Of a DNA stretch of 64,000 nt, positions 49,214 to 57,528 are shown in pieces. Within the stretch, counting starts at the first letter, position 1. Each line of letters begins with the position of its first letter. A model generated the notes under the pieces. That model had not been told where the DNA came from. It worked only from the letters and a program-made list of their open reading frames with translations, and did not search any database. This stretch comes from Leucothrix pacifica (GTDB lineage Bacteria > Pseudomonadota > Gammaproteobacteria > Thiotrichales > Thiotrichaceae): assembly GCF_003172875.1 (NCBI RefSeq), contig NZ_QGKM01000041.1, positions 33,572 to 97,571 of the forward strand, given 5' to 3'. Made by a program: the position numbers and the translations under genes.

Positions 49214-50392
49214 GTGCTAACAACCCAACAGATAGAACCTGTTAGTGAAGCACTAATGGAAGAAATTGGTTTTACCTGGCACACAGACCCTGATGGGTCT
49301 GCTTATGTTGCGCCGGAGTTATTACCCGTTTCTGAGCAAGAAGCCGAAGCTTACTATGCAGCAGCTAATGAACTTTACGATATGTTCGCTGAAGCCGGGC
49401 AACATATTATTGATAATGACCTGTTTGAAGAACTAGGCATTCCTGAAAGCATGATTCAGTTGATTAAACTCAGCTGGGATGATGATGATTGGCACCTGTA
49501 TGGGCGCTTTGACTTTGCTGGTGGCATCGATGGTAAACCCATAAAACTGTTGGAATTCAATGCCGACACGCCTACCAGCTTGTTTGAAACCTGCATTATC
49601 CAGTGGGCTTTACTGAAAAGTAATGGCATGGATGAAGAAGCACAGTTTAACAATGCCTATGAAATGATTCGTGATAATTTCCGTCGCCTCATCACTAACG
49701 ATGACGGCTTGGAAAAGTTCGATGAGTACTATAACGGTGAGCGGATTTTATTCTCTAGCGTACGCGATTTACCTGAGGATGAGCAAACCACCCGATTATT
49801 ACAACGTATTGCAATTGACGCAGGTTACAGTACTGATTTTTGCTATATCGATGAGGCCGGCTTCCTTCCGGATGAAGGCGTCTTTAATAAAGATCAGGAG
49901 TTAACTAACTTCTGGTTTAAATTATGGCCTTGGGAAGACATGGCAGCGGATGAGCCTGAGTTAATTGATTTACTCACAGAAACCGCACGCAAGCGTACCA
50001 GCGTATTTATCAACCCGGCTTACACTTTGATGTTCCAGAGCAAGGGCATTTTAAAAGTGTTGTATGACTTGTTCCCTGATTCACCGTACTTGCTGGCAAC
50101 CGACTACCAACCTTTAGAAGGTGTGAAACAGGTATCAAAGCCAGTGTTTGGCCGGGAAGGTGCAAACGTGGCCATACTCGATCAACAAGGTGGCGTCGAA
50201 GAATCTACCGATGGCCCTTATGATGTTCACCCGATGGTGTATCAGGAGTACGCAGAGCTGGCGAGTGATAGTGAAGGCCGCGCTTATCAGGCAGGTGTAT
50301 TCTTTGCCTGGGAAGCTTGTGGTCTGGGATTCCGCCGTGGCCCTAAAATCCTGAATGACACTGCTACTTTTGTCCCTCACGTAATCCGGTAA
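49214..50392 (+). CDS. Glutathionylspermidine synthase-like ATP-grasp ligase (YgiC family)
   Basis: Predicted ATP-dependent amide ligase, 392 residues, the length of stand-alone YgiC/YjfC-type enzymes without the amidase half. Visible motifs: LYGRFDFAGGIDGKPIKLLE (about 95-114), FNADTPTSLFET (about 115-126), FGREGANVAIL (about 312-322) and YQEYAELA. GTG start at 49214 with GGAGG 8 bp upstream, inside the end of the preceding gene. The true substrates of this branch are not known; trypanothione-type chemistry is only the family precedent. Confidence 0.85.
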   Translation: MLTTQQIEPVSEALMEEIGFTWHTDPDGSAYVAPELLPVSEQEAEAYYAAANELYDMFAEAGQHIIDNDLFEELGIPESMIQLIKLSWDDDDWHLYGRFDFAGGIDGKPIKLLEFNADTPTSLFETCIIQWALLKSNGMDEEAQFNNAYEMIRDNFRRLITNDDGLEKFDEYYNGERILFSSVRDLPEDEQTTRLLQRIAIDAGYSTDFCYIDEAGFLPDEGVFNKDQELTNFWFKLWPWEDMAADEPELIDLLTETARKRTSVFINPAYTLMFQSKGILKVLYDLFPDSPYLLATDYQPLEGVKQVSKPVFGREGANVAILDQQGGVEESTDGPYDVHPMVYQEYAELASDSEGRAYQAGVFFAWEACGLGFRRGPKILNDTATFVPHVIR

Positions 50393-50431
50393 GCACTCCG
50401 CTTCGCCCACGTCAGTGTTGGCACCATAAAA

Positions 50432-50463
50432 AATGCTCCGCCAGTAGGGTGGCGGAGCATTAA
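50432..50463 (-). terminator. Hairpin with T-run on the minus strand only
   Basis: Stem AATGCTCCGCCA / TGGCGGAGCATT (12 bp, perfect) with a short loop. On the plus strand no T-run follows; on the minus strand the stem is followed by TTTTTT. It may still end the upstream plus-strand ygiBC-like pair, but the best-formed terminator points to minus-strand transcription. Confidence 0.6.
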
Positions 50464-50846
50464 ACTCCCTAACAACTTATAATTTTTGCTTATGGTGGCT
50501 GCCAATTCCCATCTGTTAGTGGTTCAGCATCGCAAAGGCGTTTCGATACTGCTAACAGAGATAATCACCAACCGTAGTGGGACTCACACTTACCCAATCC
50601 AGTGCATAATCTACAAAACACGCTCTAAACTCGTCCTTTGAGTTTACCTTGAATTAGTGAAGACTTCACCCATAAAAAAGAGGAATTCAGGAAGAAAAAA
50701 AACATTAAAAGGTAATTTAGCTAGATTAACAAACAAATAAACACCATTATAAGCCTAACATAGAAAAATATCTTTTAAGTAAACTTTATTCCAGCAACTA
50801 AAATCAACGCTCGTACTACATTACAAGCTAAGATAACCCTCTCACC

Positions 50847-50890
50847 AAGATAGGCCACTCCCTAGTTCAAGATAGGCCACTCCCTAGTTT
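50847..50890. repeat. 22-bp tandem direct repeat (two copies)
   Basis: Two back-to-back copies at 50847-50868 and 50869-50890 differing only in the last base. Core AGATAGGCCACTCCCTAGTT. They lie about 130 bp upstream of the response regulator start. Could be a regulator-binding repeat or a recent duplication. Confidence 0.85.
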
Positions 50891-51017
50891 TAGGTATCCA
50901 GCCAAACTTATGCCCCCACTGATACGAGTGACCCTCACTCAAACCAGCGAACTGTGCTAGTGTTGAGACCGTACCTCTTTCTATCAGTACACTTATTCTA
51001 TGTAGACGACATGACCT

Positions 51018-51662
51018 ATGAGTGAAGAAGAGAAAACCTCCATTTCAGTCATGCTAGTAGAAGATGACGATCTTATCCGTGCACGTCTGTCTGGCGTAGT
51101 TGAGGATAATGATCAGCTCAGCTTACTGGCAAGCTGTGCAACGGTATCAAGCGCCAAGTCGGTCCTGAATCAGTCGGTACCTGACGTGCTACTTGTGGAC
51201 TTAGACCTGCCGGACGGCAACGGCCTGGAGCTTATTCAACTAGTGAATCAATCCGGTCACGATACTGCGATTATGGTGATCAGCGTGTTTGGTGATGAAA
51301 ATCATATCCTGAAAGCGATTGCTGCTGGTGCAAGTGGTTATCTGCTCAAAGACGATGAGTCGATCCAAATCGAAACAGCTATTATCGACTTAGCTGCTGG
51401 TGGAGCACCCATTAGCCCCAGCATTGCACGACATCTGATGAAACATTTCCGCCCTGAAGAACAACTGCTGGAAAAGCTGACGAAGCGAGAACAGCAAGTT
51501 CTGCAAAAAGTGGCCAAAGGCTACACCTCGCAGGAAATAGCTGAAATGGAGGGTCTGTCCTACCACACCGTGGCAACTCACGTTAAAAATATCTACCGGA
51601 AGTTATCGGTTAATTCCAGGGCTGAAGCAGTGTTCGAGGCCTTAAAGATGAATCTAATCTAA
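51018..51662 (+). CDS. NarL/FixJ-family response regulator
   Basis: DNA-binding response regulator, 214 residues, partner of the sensor kinase encoded 5 bp downstream. The receiver domain has the acidic pair EDDD (15-18), the phosphorylated Asp 61 in LLVDLDLPDG, and Lys in YLLKDDE (about 113). The C-terminal LuxR-type helix-turn-helix is LTKREQQVLQKVAKGYTSQE through VKNIYRKLSVNSRAEAVFEA (about 152-208). Target genes are not evident from the neighbourhood. Confidence 0.93.
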   Translation: MSEEEKTSISVMLVEDDDLIRARLSGVVEDNDQLSLLASCATVSSAKSVLNQSVPDVLLVDLDLPDGNGLELIQLVNQSGHDTAIMVISVFGDENHILKAIAAGASGYLLKDDESIQIETAIIDLAAGGAPISPSIARHLMKHFRPEEQLLEKLTKREQQVLQKVAKGYTSQEIAEMEGLSYHTVATHVKNIYRKLSVNSRAEAVFEALKMNLI

Positions 51663-51667
51663 GCGCT

Positions 51668-53560
51668 ATGTTAAGGAGGTTAATTAGCCCAGGGCACAAT
51701 ATTGGACACTCCATGAGAGCTTGGCTGGCCTTCTTTTTCATCTACCTGATCGGCGCTATTTATTTCAGCTACTTCTGGCTGCCCGAGCTACCCGAACAAT
51801 TACGACTCAGTGAAGCACACGTCATTGCATCGCCAGTGACAGACCCGGAAGCACTACCACTTCTGGATAAAAAAACTGTCACCCTGCCCGACTGGGACAC
51901 TCCTGGACAGTTAAATGCGACGAGTCTTTGGTACTTAGTGTCCTTTAGCACTAACAATGTGGCCAACCAAAAGCATGCGGTTTATCTACCAAGACTCTCA
52001 CAAAACGCCGAGATTTACTTAAATAAGCAGTGGTTAGGCAACGGCGGCAGTATGCGCCAACCAGTGACGCGTAACCGAAATCATAATCTGATATTCAATT
52101 TTGATAGCAGTCTGCTGCAACAGGTAAACACTCTGGCGATTCATCTTGTCGGGGAAGTTCCTCAAAAGAATTACTTGGGTGATGTTTACATTGGCCCTGA
52201 GCAGCTGCTAAAAAATCATGCCTCACTGAATAAACATCTGCATATCGACTTAGTCATGGTGATCACCTTATGCCTGTTGTTCAGTAGTATTTTTATTAGT
52301 ATTTTGTGGTTACTGAGACAGTCAGACACCTACTATTTGTGGTACGCCATCTTCTCATTGCTTTGGGTATTTCACGACTACAACCATTTTCTCAGAAACC
52401 TCCCCATACCCACAGTACTTTGGGAAACGCTGTCACCTATTGCGTTTGGCTACTCCATGCTGTCTGTCATCTTATTTATTCATCGCTACGAGGGACGCTT
52501 CTCCGTAAAAGCCGAACGGAGCCTACTTACTTATGTTGGCACCCTTACCCTGCCTTTTCTCTGGCAAGACCTCGACTGGATCATGTTTTATGCCTACTTT
52601 ATCTGGAGTCCAGCCATTGCACTGATGGGTATTTACGCACTGTATTTTTTATATGATCACTACGCGCGAACCAAACAAGATCGACTAGTCCCTATTTTTA
52701 TGGGAGGTTTCGCCATTATTGTCTTTGGCAGCCATGACTTATTACTGGCCTTGGAGGTTCTCCCCAAGCAGTCACCCTATATGATTCACTTCGCGGCTTT
52801 ATTAGTGGTTGTTGTTATTGCGACCACACTAATCACACGCTTTGTACAAAGTATGAATGTCGTAGAGCATTACAATCGGCAATTACAAGCTGAGGTACAT
52901 CGCAATACCAGTGATATGGAATACAGTTACCGCCAAGTACAAAAGCTAATGCGTAAATACACTGTAGCTGAAGAACGCCAGCGAATCATGCGCGACATAC
53001 ACGATGGTATAGGAGGACAGCTGGTCGCCATACTGGCAAACCTGGACTCGGGAAAAGTCGCACAGACCCAACTCAAAGCTGATATAAAATACGCACTGCA
53101 GGATTTGAGAATGGTGATTGACTCTTTGGATGAGGAGTCTGATGACTTACCGACGCTACTTGGCATGCTGAGAATGCGACTTTCTGATCAGTTCGCCAAT
53201 GCCAAACTCAAGCTTCATTGGCGGGTGGAGGAGTTGCCGAGGATTGATAATTTTGGACCGGCAAAGGTTTTGAATACCATGCGGATTATCCAAGAAGCAA
53301 TCACAAACGCTATTAAGCACAGTGATGCAGATAACCTCACGATTTCTACCGAGTTGATTTCGAAACAGGATGGAACTCAATATGCCTGTATTATCGTCAA
53401 TGATGATGGATGCGGGACCCTACCGACTAAAGTAACCGGGCGTGGTCTACTGAATATGCAAAAGCGAGCTGACTTGATTGGAGGAGAGCTTTTTATCGAT
53501 GCCACAATCAATGCAGGTGTCTCGGTACGCTTAGAAATACCTGTCAGTCAACACCTATGA
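51668..53560 (+). CDS. Sensor histidine kinase with 7TMR-DISM sensor region
   Basis: Membrane sensor kinase, 630 residues. After an N-terminal helix (about 16-36), a periplasmic beta-sandwich domain (about 40-180) resembles the carbohydrate-binding-like 7TMR-DISM extracellular domain. Seven membrane segments follow (about 190-395), then a coiled coil, the HisKA_3 box RQRIMRDIHDGIGGQLVAIL (about 438-457, catalytic His), and the HATPase with NAIKHS, NDDGCG and GRGLLNMQKRADLIGG. The ATG at 51668 lacks a good SD; ATG 51713 (MRAWLAFFF) is an alternative. Ligand unknown. Confidence 0.9.
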   Translation: MLRRLISPGHNIGHSMRAWLAFFFIYLIGAIYFSYFWLPELPEQLRLSEAHVIASPVTDPEALPLLDKKTVTLPDWDTPGQLNATSLWYLVSFSTNNVANQKHAVYLPRLSQNAEIYLNKQWLGNGGSMRQPVTRNRNHNLIFNFDSSLLQQVNTLAIHLVGEVPQKNYLGDVYIGPEQLLKNHASLNKHLHIDLVMVITLCLLFSSIFISILWLLRQSDTYYLWYAIFSLLWVFHDYNHFLRNLPIPTVLWETLSPIAFGYSMLSVILFIHRYEGRFSVKAERSLLTYVGTLTLPFLWQDLDWIMFYAYFIWSPAIALMGIYALYFLYDHYARTKQDRLVPIFMGGFAIIVFGSHDLLLALEVLPKQSPYMIHFAALLVVVVIATTLITRFVQSMNVVEHYNRQLQAEVHRNTSDMEYSYRQVQKLMRKYTVAEERQRIMRDIHDGIGGQLVAILANLDSGKVAQTQLKADIKYALQDLRMVIDSLDEESDDLPTLLGMLRMRLSDQFANAKLKLHWRVEELPRIDNFGPAKVLNTMRIIQEAITNAIKHSDADNLTISTELISKQDGTQYACIIVNDDGCGTLPTKVTGRGLLNMQKRADLIGGELFIDATINAGVSVRLEIPVSQHL

Positions 53561-53562
53561 CG

Positions 53563-53593
53563 CTGTCAGACACTTAAAACAAGTGCCTGACAG
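53563..53593. terminator. Hairpin between the converging kinase and cytochrome genes
   Basis: CTGTCAG-A-CACTT / AAGTG-C-CTGACAG, 12 pairs with one mismatch and loop AAAAC. T-run after it is weak (TAATTT). Position between converging genes supports a shared terminator. Confidence 0.6.
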
Positions 53594-53607
53594 TAATTTC
53601 AGACAGC

Positions 53608-54171
53608 TTACTTCGGCTTATAACCTTTCTGGAACTCGGTTACAAACGTTGTTAATGCGGCTAGTTCTTTAGAGTCCCAGGCAAATGGTTCTGCAGCCAT
53701 CGGTGACATCATACAGAACTGTACAATTTGCTCAGCGTCGACCATCAGATCAACACCTATTTGGGCTTTGACCATTGAGATTTTGTGGGGGTACGGCAGT
53801 GCAAAGCTGGCACTTAATGTGTTGTAACCGGTATGACACGTTGCACATGACAGACCATTCGAACTGATTGATTTATCTTCCCAAAGCTTAGCGCCATAGG
53901 CTAACAATTCGTTCTTATCGCCTTCGTAGGCTTTCACACCTTCAGGGCGCGTTATGCTCTCTACAGTGATTCCACCTGCTGCACATGGGTTTTTAGCAGC
54001 ACATGGATTCTTAGCAGCGCATGGATTCTTAGCAGCGCATGGATTTGCTGCTGCCAGAACAATAGGATTTGCTAATTTCTCAGCAAGAACAGGGGCAGAA
54101 ATCGCCGTTACACCGACAAATGCAGCAGCAACCGCCATTGACACTGGCGTCATCTTAAACGTTTTTTTCAT
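53608..54171 (-). CDS. Periplasmic c-type cytochrome with four NPCAAK repeats
   Basis: Single-haem c-type cytochrome, 187 residues. A signal peptide ends near residue 30 (VLA). Residues 43-66 are four near-perfect hexapeptides NPCAAK/NPCAAG with Cys every sixth residue. The haem site CATCH follows (about 109-113), and later Met residues in FCMMSPMAAEPF may give the axial ligand. The C-terminal helix FVTEFQKGYKP resembles the end of diheme/SoxX-like small cytochromes, but I cannot name the family. The start overlaps the stop of the unfamiliar upstream gene by 4 bp, so the two are co-expressed. The ccm operon nearby would mature it. Confidence 0.8.
   Translation of the reverse strand: MKKTFKMTPVSMAVAAAFVGVTAISAPVLAEKLANPIVLAAANPCAAKNPCAAKNPCAAKNPCAAGGITVESITRPEGVKAYEGDKNELLAYGAKLWEDKSISSNGLSCATCHTGYNTLSASFALPYPHKISMVKAQIGVDLMVDAEQIVQFCMMSPMAAEPFAWDSKELAALTTFVTEFQKGYKPK
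53974..54045 (-). repeat. 18-bp tandem repeat (4 units) encoding NPCAAK
   Basis: Four consecutive 18-bp units in the cytochrome gene, nearly identical at the DNA level (minus-strand unit AATCCATGCGCTGCTAAG with a few changes). Unit length is a multiple of three, so copy-number change would keep the frame. Confidence 0.88.
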
Positions 54172-54890
54172 CTTCTCTTCTCCGGAAGCCTACTCAGCAA
54201 GGCCTGTTGTATTTGGTCAATCTTGCGATCAACATTAATTGTTATATAACTTGTTATTTCCAGATTTCGATCTTCAAAAACATCTTGATCAGGATGCTGC
54301 GTTTTCCATTGTTCAATGGTGCGATCACGCTCATTCAACAACTCAATCATTTCAAACTTGTAAAGCCGAAACATTGAGCTAATCCATTGATTCACTGCAA
54401 GATTAGGAAAGGCATGATCAACCTCAAAGGTATCCAGCATTGTCACTACATCCTCAGCCTTGTACCACGTCTCTCCTGTTACCCAACGGTTGGTTGTGAA
54501 CAACCCCATTGGCTCACCATCCTGAGTCATGGAAATACAAACCAGATGGGATAATGCATCTTGGCCAGCAGGCCAGACCTCATTCCCCGTATTATCAACA
54601 GGCACAACATGTTTGGGCATACCAGCAGCCCGCATGAACGTATGGAAATGACCATACTCTTCATTCAAACCTCGGTGCGTATGAAAATAATATTGGGATT
54701 TGGAATCTGCGTCATACACATCATCCTGCGGGTAATGCGAGAGTTCGTAAAATTCACCCTGCCCTTTCAGGCATTCTCCAACCAGATTTAGCGACGCCTT
54801 ATTCAGGGTAGACATGGACTCATGTACCTGTGACCCTGCGTTCGCCAATATCTCGAGTGTTGAAATAGGTAAAGAAGACAACTCAGTCAT
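54168..54890 (-). CDS. Unfamiliar conserved-looking protein coupled to the cytochrome gene
   Basis: I do not recognise this protein with confidence; it may belong to a DUF family (DUF6969 is a guess from memory). The 240-residue product is soluble, with no signal peptide. A His-rich segment, YYFHTHRGLNEEYGHFHTF (about 66-84), and LFTTNRWVTGETWYKAEDV (about 132-150) look like conserved functional sites; HxH and HxHxF patterns suggest metal binding. The C-terminal third is helical and charged. ATG 54890 is used; a TTG 6 bp upstream has better SD spacing (GGAAAG). Stop overlaps the cytochrome start (ATGA). Confidence 0.65.
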   Translation of the reverse strand: MTELSSLPISTLEILANAGSQVHESMSTLNKASLNLVGECLKGQGEFYELSHYPQDDVYDADSKSQYYFHTHRGLNEEYGHFHTFMRAAGMPKHVVPVDNTGNEVWPAGQDALSHLVCISMTQDGEPMGLFTTNRWVTGETWYKAEDVVTMLDTFEVDHAFPNLAVNQWISSMFRLYKFEMIELLNERDRTIEQWKTQHPDQDVFEDRNLEITSYITINVDRKIDQIQQALLSRLPEKRR

Positions 54891-54960
54891 AATCAAAAAA
54901 TCTTTCCAGATGAAATCCTGATCTGTATACGCGGGGTCATTTTAATTAGATGCAGGATTG

Positions 54961-55830
54961 TCAGATTTGTGAAGGTTTAAATACACAGCTAGTCAAGAAA
55001 ACCTCTCCTTGTTCAAGGATTTTCAGCGTTGATAATGAACGGTCAGGCCAGTTATGTGCATTTAATGGATGAGACACCGGCTCAAAACAAAAAAAGTCCT
55101 CGCGATTATTTCTTGAGTAAATATGGCAATACGATAAGGCCTCATCTGCCTGAATATTGAGTTGTAATTGCCTTGACGGCCAACTGATCAATGCCTCACG
55201 ACTCCAGCCTGTAAAACAATGATCAAATCCATCTTTTGGCAGATGCTGCTGAGTCCTGAAGTCCCACTCTGGCACCTCCTCTAATGAAACGCTCTTGACC
55301 GGCAATTGTGACTGATCAGTCAGAATAACCGTCTCGGTCGATGTTGTTAACAAAGTATCCGGTTCTTGTATAAACCAAGGATGCAGACCAACACCATAGG
55401 GCAAACGGATATTACTCAGGTTCTTGACTGATAATTTCACCGCTAAGTCCGCCCCATGCAGTACATAAGTGACCTCAGCCAAATAGTGAAAAGGCGTAAG
55501 TGATGTTGATTCCAGTGTCAGGGTCACCGAAGATTCTGTTTGCGCTTTCAACGTCCAGACCTGTTGAAAAGCATTCCCATGCAGCGGCAGCGCATCACCT
55601 TCACGATTAGGTGCCAATGGATAAAACACATCATCGACATAAAAGCCGCCATCTGAAATACGGTTACACCACGGCAGCATGATATTACAGGCCATATCAA
55701 ACTCATCAGCGGCATCTGTCGGTGCCGGCCTGAATACCGCCCGGCCATCGACTAAATTATAACTAGCAACAGCTGCGCCAAGATCTTCCCTGACTTGTAC
55801 TCTGGCTTGTGACGTACTAATTTCAAACAT
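54961..55830 (-). CDS. Aldose 1-epimerase family protein
   Basis: Mutarotase-fold protein, 289 residues, acting on a free or phosphorylated aldose. Motifs: PWCNRISDGGFYVDD (about 53-67, Asn-Arg of the active site), LPLHGNAFQQVW (about 79-90, catalytic His region), GVGLHPWFI (about 146-154, HPWF) and a late Glu in FFCFEPVSHPLNAHN (about 253-267). GGAGG precedes the ATG at 55830. The exact sugar is not clear; stand-alone gene with no obvious sugar operon. Confidence 0.85.
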   Translation of the reverse strand: MFEISTSQARVQVREDLGAAVASYNLVDGRAVFRPAPTDAADEFDMACNIMLPWCNRISDGGFYVDDVFYPLAPNREGDALPLHGNAFQQVWTLKAQTESSVTLTLESTSLTPFHYLAEVTYVLHGADLAVKLSVKNLSNIRLPYGVGLHPWFIQEPDTLLTTSTETVILTDQSQLPVKSVSLEEVPEWDFRTQQHLPKDGFDHCFTGWSREALISWPSRQLQLNIQADEALSYCHIYSRNNREDFFCFEPVSHPLNAHNWPDRSLSTLKILEQGEVFLTSCVFKPSQI

Positions 55831-56030
55831 GGCAACCTCCTTTATAAAGCACTTGATACCCGGTTAATCAGCTTCAGAATCATACGTCATTCCCAGCTAC
55901 ATCAGAATAAATCTGTACACATTCGAATCTGTTTTTGAAACGTCGACGTATAAGCAGTCATGTCGGGGTTGAACTTCCCTACACTCCACTTTTGGCCCCG
56001 ACCTTTTTTACTACCAATGAGAACACCATC

Positions 56031-56489
56031 ATGCCTAACATTAAAAAAATTCTTCTCTGGCCTCTGGCATTCCTTCTTAGCTTTTTTATCAGTAGCAGTG
56101 CATATGCAATAGACCCTATCCATAGCAACTTATTTGGAAGTGCCATCGATGGCTACGATCCTGTTGCCTATTTCAAAGATAATAAAGCGGTTGAAGGTGA
56201 CAATGATTTTGTCCACGAATGGAACGGTGCCAAGTGGTACTTTAGTAGCGAGGAAAACAAACAGGACTTTATAGCAGACCCTGAAAAATATGCCCCTCAA
56301 TACGGTGGCTACTGTGCATGGGCAGTTGCTCAGGGGTCCGCTGTAAAAACAGACCCTGAAGCTTGGCACATAGAAGACGGTAAACTGTACCTGAACTACG
56401 ACAAGAACGTTCAGGCACAATGGAGCCAGGATATTCTGGGCAACATTAAAGCAGCTGATGCAAAATGGCCTGCACTCTTAGCAGAATAA
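56031..56489 (+). CDS. Exported YHS-domain protein
   Basis: Small periplasmic protein, 152 residues. A signal peptide (about 1-26, ending AYA) is followed by a YHS-like domain: GYDPVAYFKDNKAVEGD (about 40-56), WYFSSEENKQDFIADPEKYA (about 66-85) and YGGYCAWAVAQG (about 87-98, with the single Cys). YHS domains are often found with metal transport or redox proteins. The ATG at 56031 is chosen because it starts the signal peptide; frame upstream of it is not protein-like. Confidence 0.85.
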   Translation: MPNIKKILLWPLAFLLSFFISSSAYAIDPIHSNLFGSAIDGYDPVAYFKDNKAVEGDNDFVHEWNGAKWYFSSEENKQDFIADPEKYAPQYGGYCAWAVAQGSAVKTDPEAWHIEDGKLYLNYDKNVQAQWSQDILGNIKAADAKWPALLAE

Positions 56490-56515
56490 TCTACCAACCA
56501 GCTGCCCTAATCGTC

Positions 56516-57307
56516 TTATGCTTTTAGGTCAGCTGGAATTTCACACACAGGAATCGGATTCATCTTATGCTGATTCGCACGATTCAAACGCGTGTATATC
56601 GCCAATACTTCTTTCTCACGTTCTGATAATGATGATTCCGGCTGCTTAGCTGAGTCGTACTCCATCGCCCACTCAAGTTCCGGATAAGATGCACCGATCT
56701 GGTCCTCATCAGAACGATCATCACCCCACAAACCATCCGTCGGTTTTGCCACCTGAATAGCCTCGATAACACCAAGCGTTTTTGCTAATGAAAACACCTC
56801 TGTCTTCATCAGATCAGCGATCGGGCTGATATCGACCCCACCATCACCATACTTCGTATAGAAGCCAACACCAAAGTCTTCCACCTTGTTTCCAGTACCT
56901 GCCACGATGTAATTATGCAGCCCGGCAAAATAATACAGGCTAGTCATTCTCAGACGGGCACGTGCATTTGCCAAAGACAGGAAACGGTCTTCTTCCTTCT
57001 CGACCGCTGGTAAGCTAGCGATGAACTGATCAAACACCGGTGTTAAATCAACCTCTACCGATGACACATTAGGATACTTCGCTTCAAGCTCAGAAATATG
57101 CTCCCGCGCTCTGGTGACTTGTGAGGCAGCTTGATGAATCGGCATCTCCAAACATAACGTCGGTAAGCCAGTTTTAGCCGCTAGTGTTGAGGTTAGCGCC
57201 GAGTCAATACCGCCTGACACGCCGACCACAAAACCTTTGGTACGGGATTTTTCAACATAGTCTTTCATCCACGCTACTATGTGTTCTATTACTGCTTCGT
57301 TATTCAT
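56516..57307 (-). CDS. nadE: Ammonia-dependent NAD(+) synthetase
   Basis: Last step of NAD synthesis: amidation of deamido-NAD using ammonia. The 263-residue protein lacks the glutaminase domain. The P-loop-type ATP site GVSGGIDSALTSTLAA is at about 28-43, and IVAGTGNKVEDFGVGFYTKYGDGG follows as two adjacent blocks (about 134-157), with DRSDEDQIGASYPELE (about 196-211). Converges on the YHS gene with 26 bp between stops. Confidence 0.95.
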   Translation of the reverse strand: MNNEAVIEHIVAWMKDYVEKSRTKGFVVGVSGGIDSALTSTLAAKTGLPTLCLEMPIHQAASQVTRAREHISELEAKYPNVSSVEVDLTPVFDQFIASLPAVEKEEDRFLSLANARARLRMTSLYYFAGLHNYIVAGTGNKVEDFGVGFYTKYGDGGVDISPIADLMKTEVFSLAKTLGVIEAIQVAKPTDGLWGDDRSDEDQIGASYPELEWAMEYDSAKQPESSLSEREKEVLAIYTRLNRANQHKMNPIPVCEIPADLKA

Positions 57308-57528
57308 TGAGCCATGCCCTAACTTTGAGAGTAAGTCACTATGGTAAGCAATAATCAGGAATAAATCACCTCACTTTGATTCATCTCCAGAGGCGAGGAT
57401 TTTACTAAATAACGCGAAATATCAGAACAATCAACGCCAGAACAGTGACAATAAAGTATTTACGCCTACCCACAAAGGAGTAGTATTAAATCAGGAAATC
57501 GAGAAATACCTTTACGAGGATAATCATC

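Larger units (their letters stand above)
50393..51017. other. Long intergenic region before the two-component system
   Basis: A 625-bp non-coding stretch. It holds a strong hairpin at about 50432-50463 and a 22-bp tandem direct repeat at 50847-50890, both listed separately. The middle part is AT-rich with no open frame that I can support on either strand. The promoter of the response regulator gene should be in the last 130 bp. Confidence 0.6.

Noticed and set aside
50490..50660. Short open frames (about 32-49 codons) on both strands in the gap after the ATP-grasp gene
   Set aside because: No ribosome-binding site, no recognisable motif, and frames stop quickly; treated as non-coding.
53974..54045. 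Short tandem repeats as a CRISPR array
   Set aside because: The 18-bp units are contiguous, in frame and encode NPCAAK; there are no spacers or cas genes.
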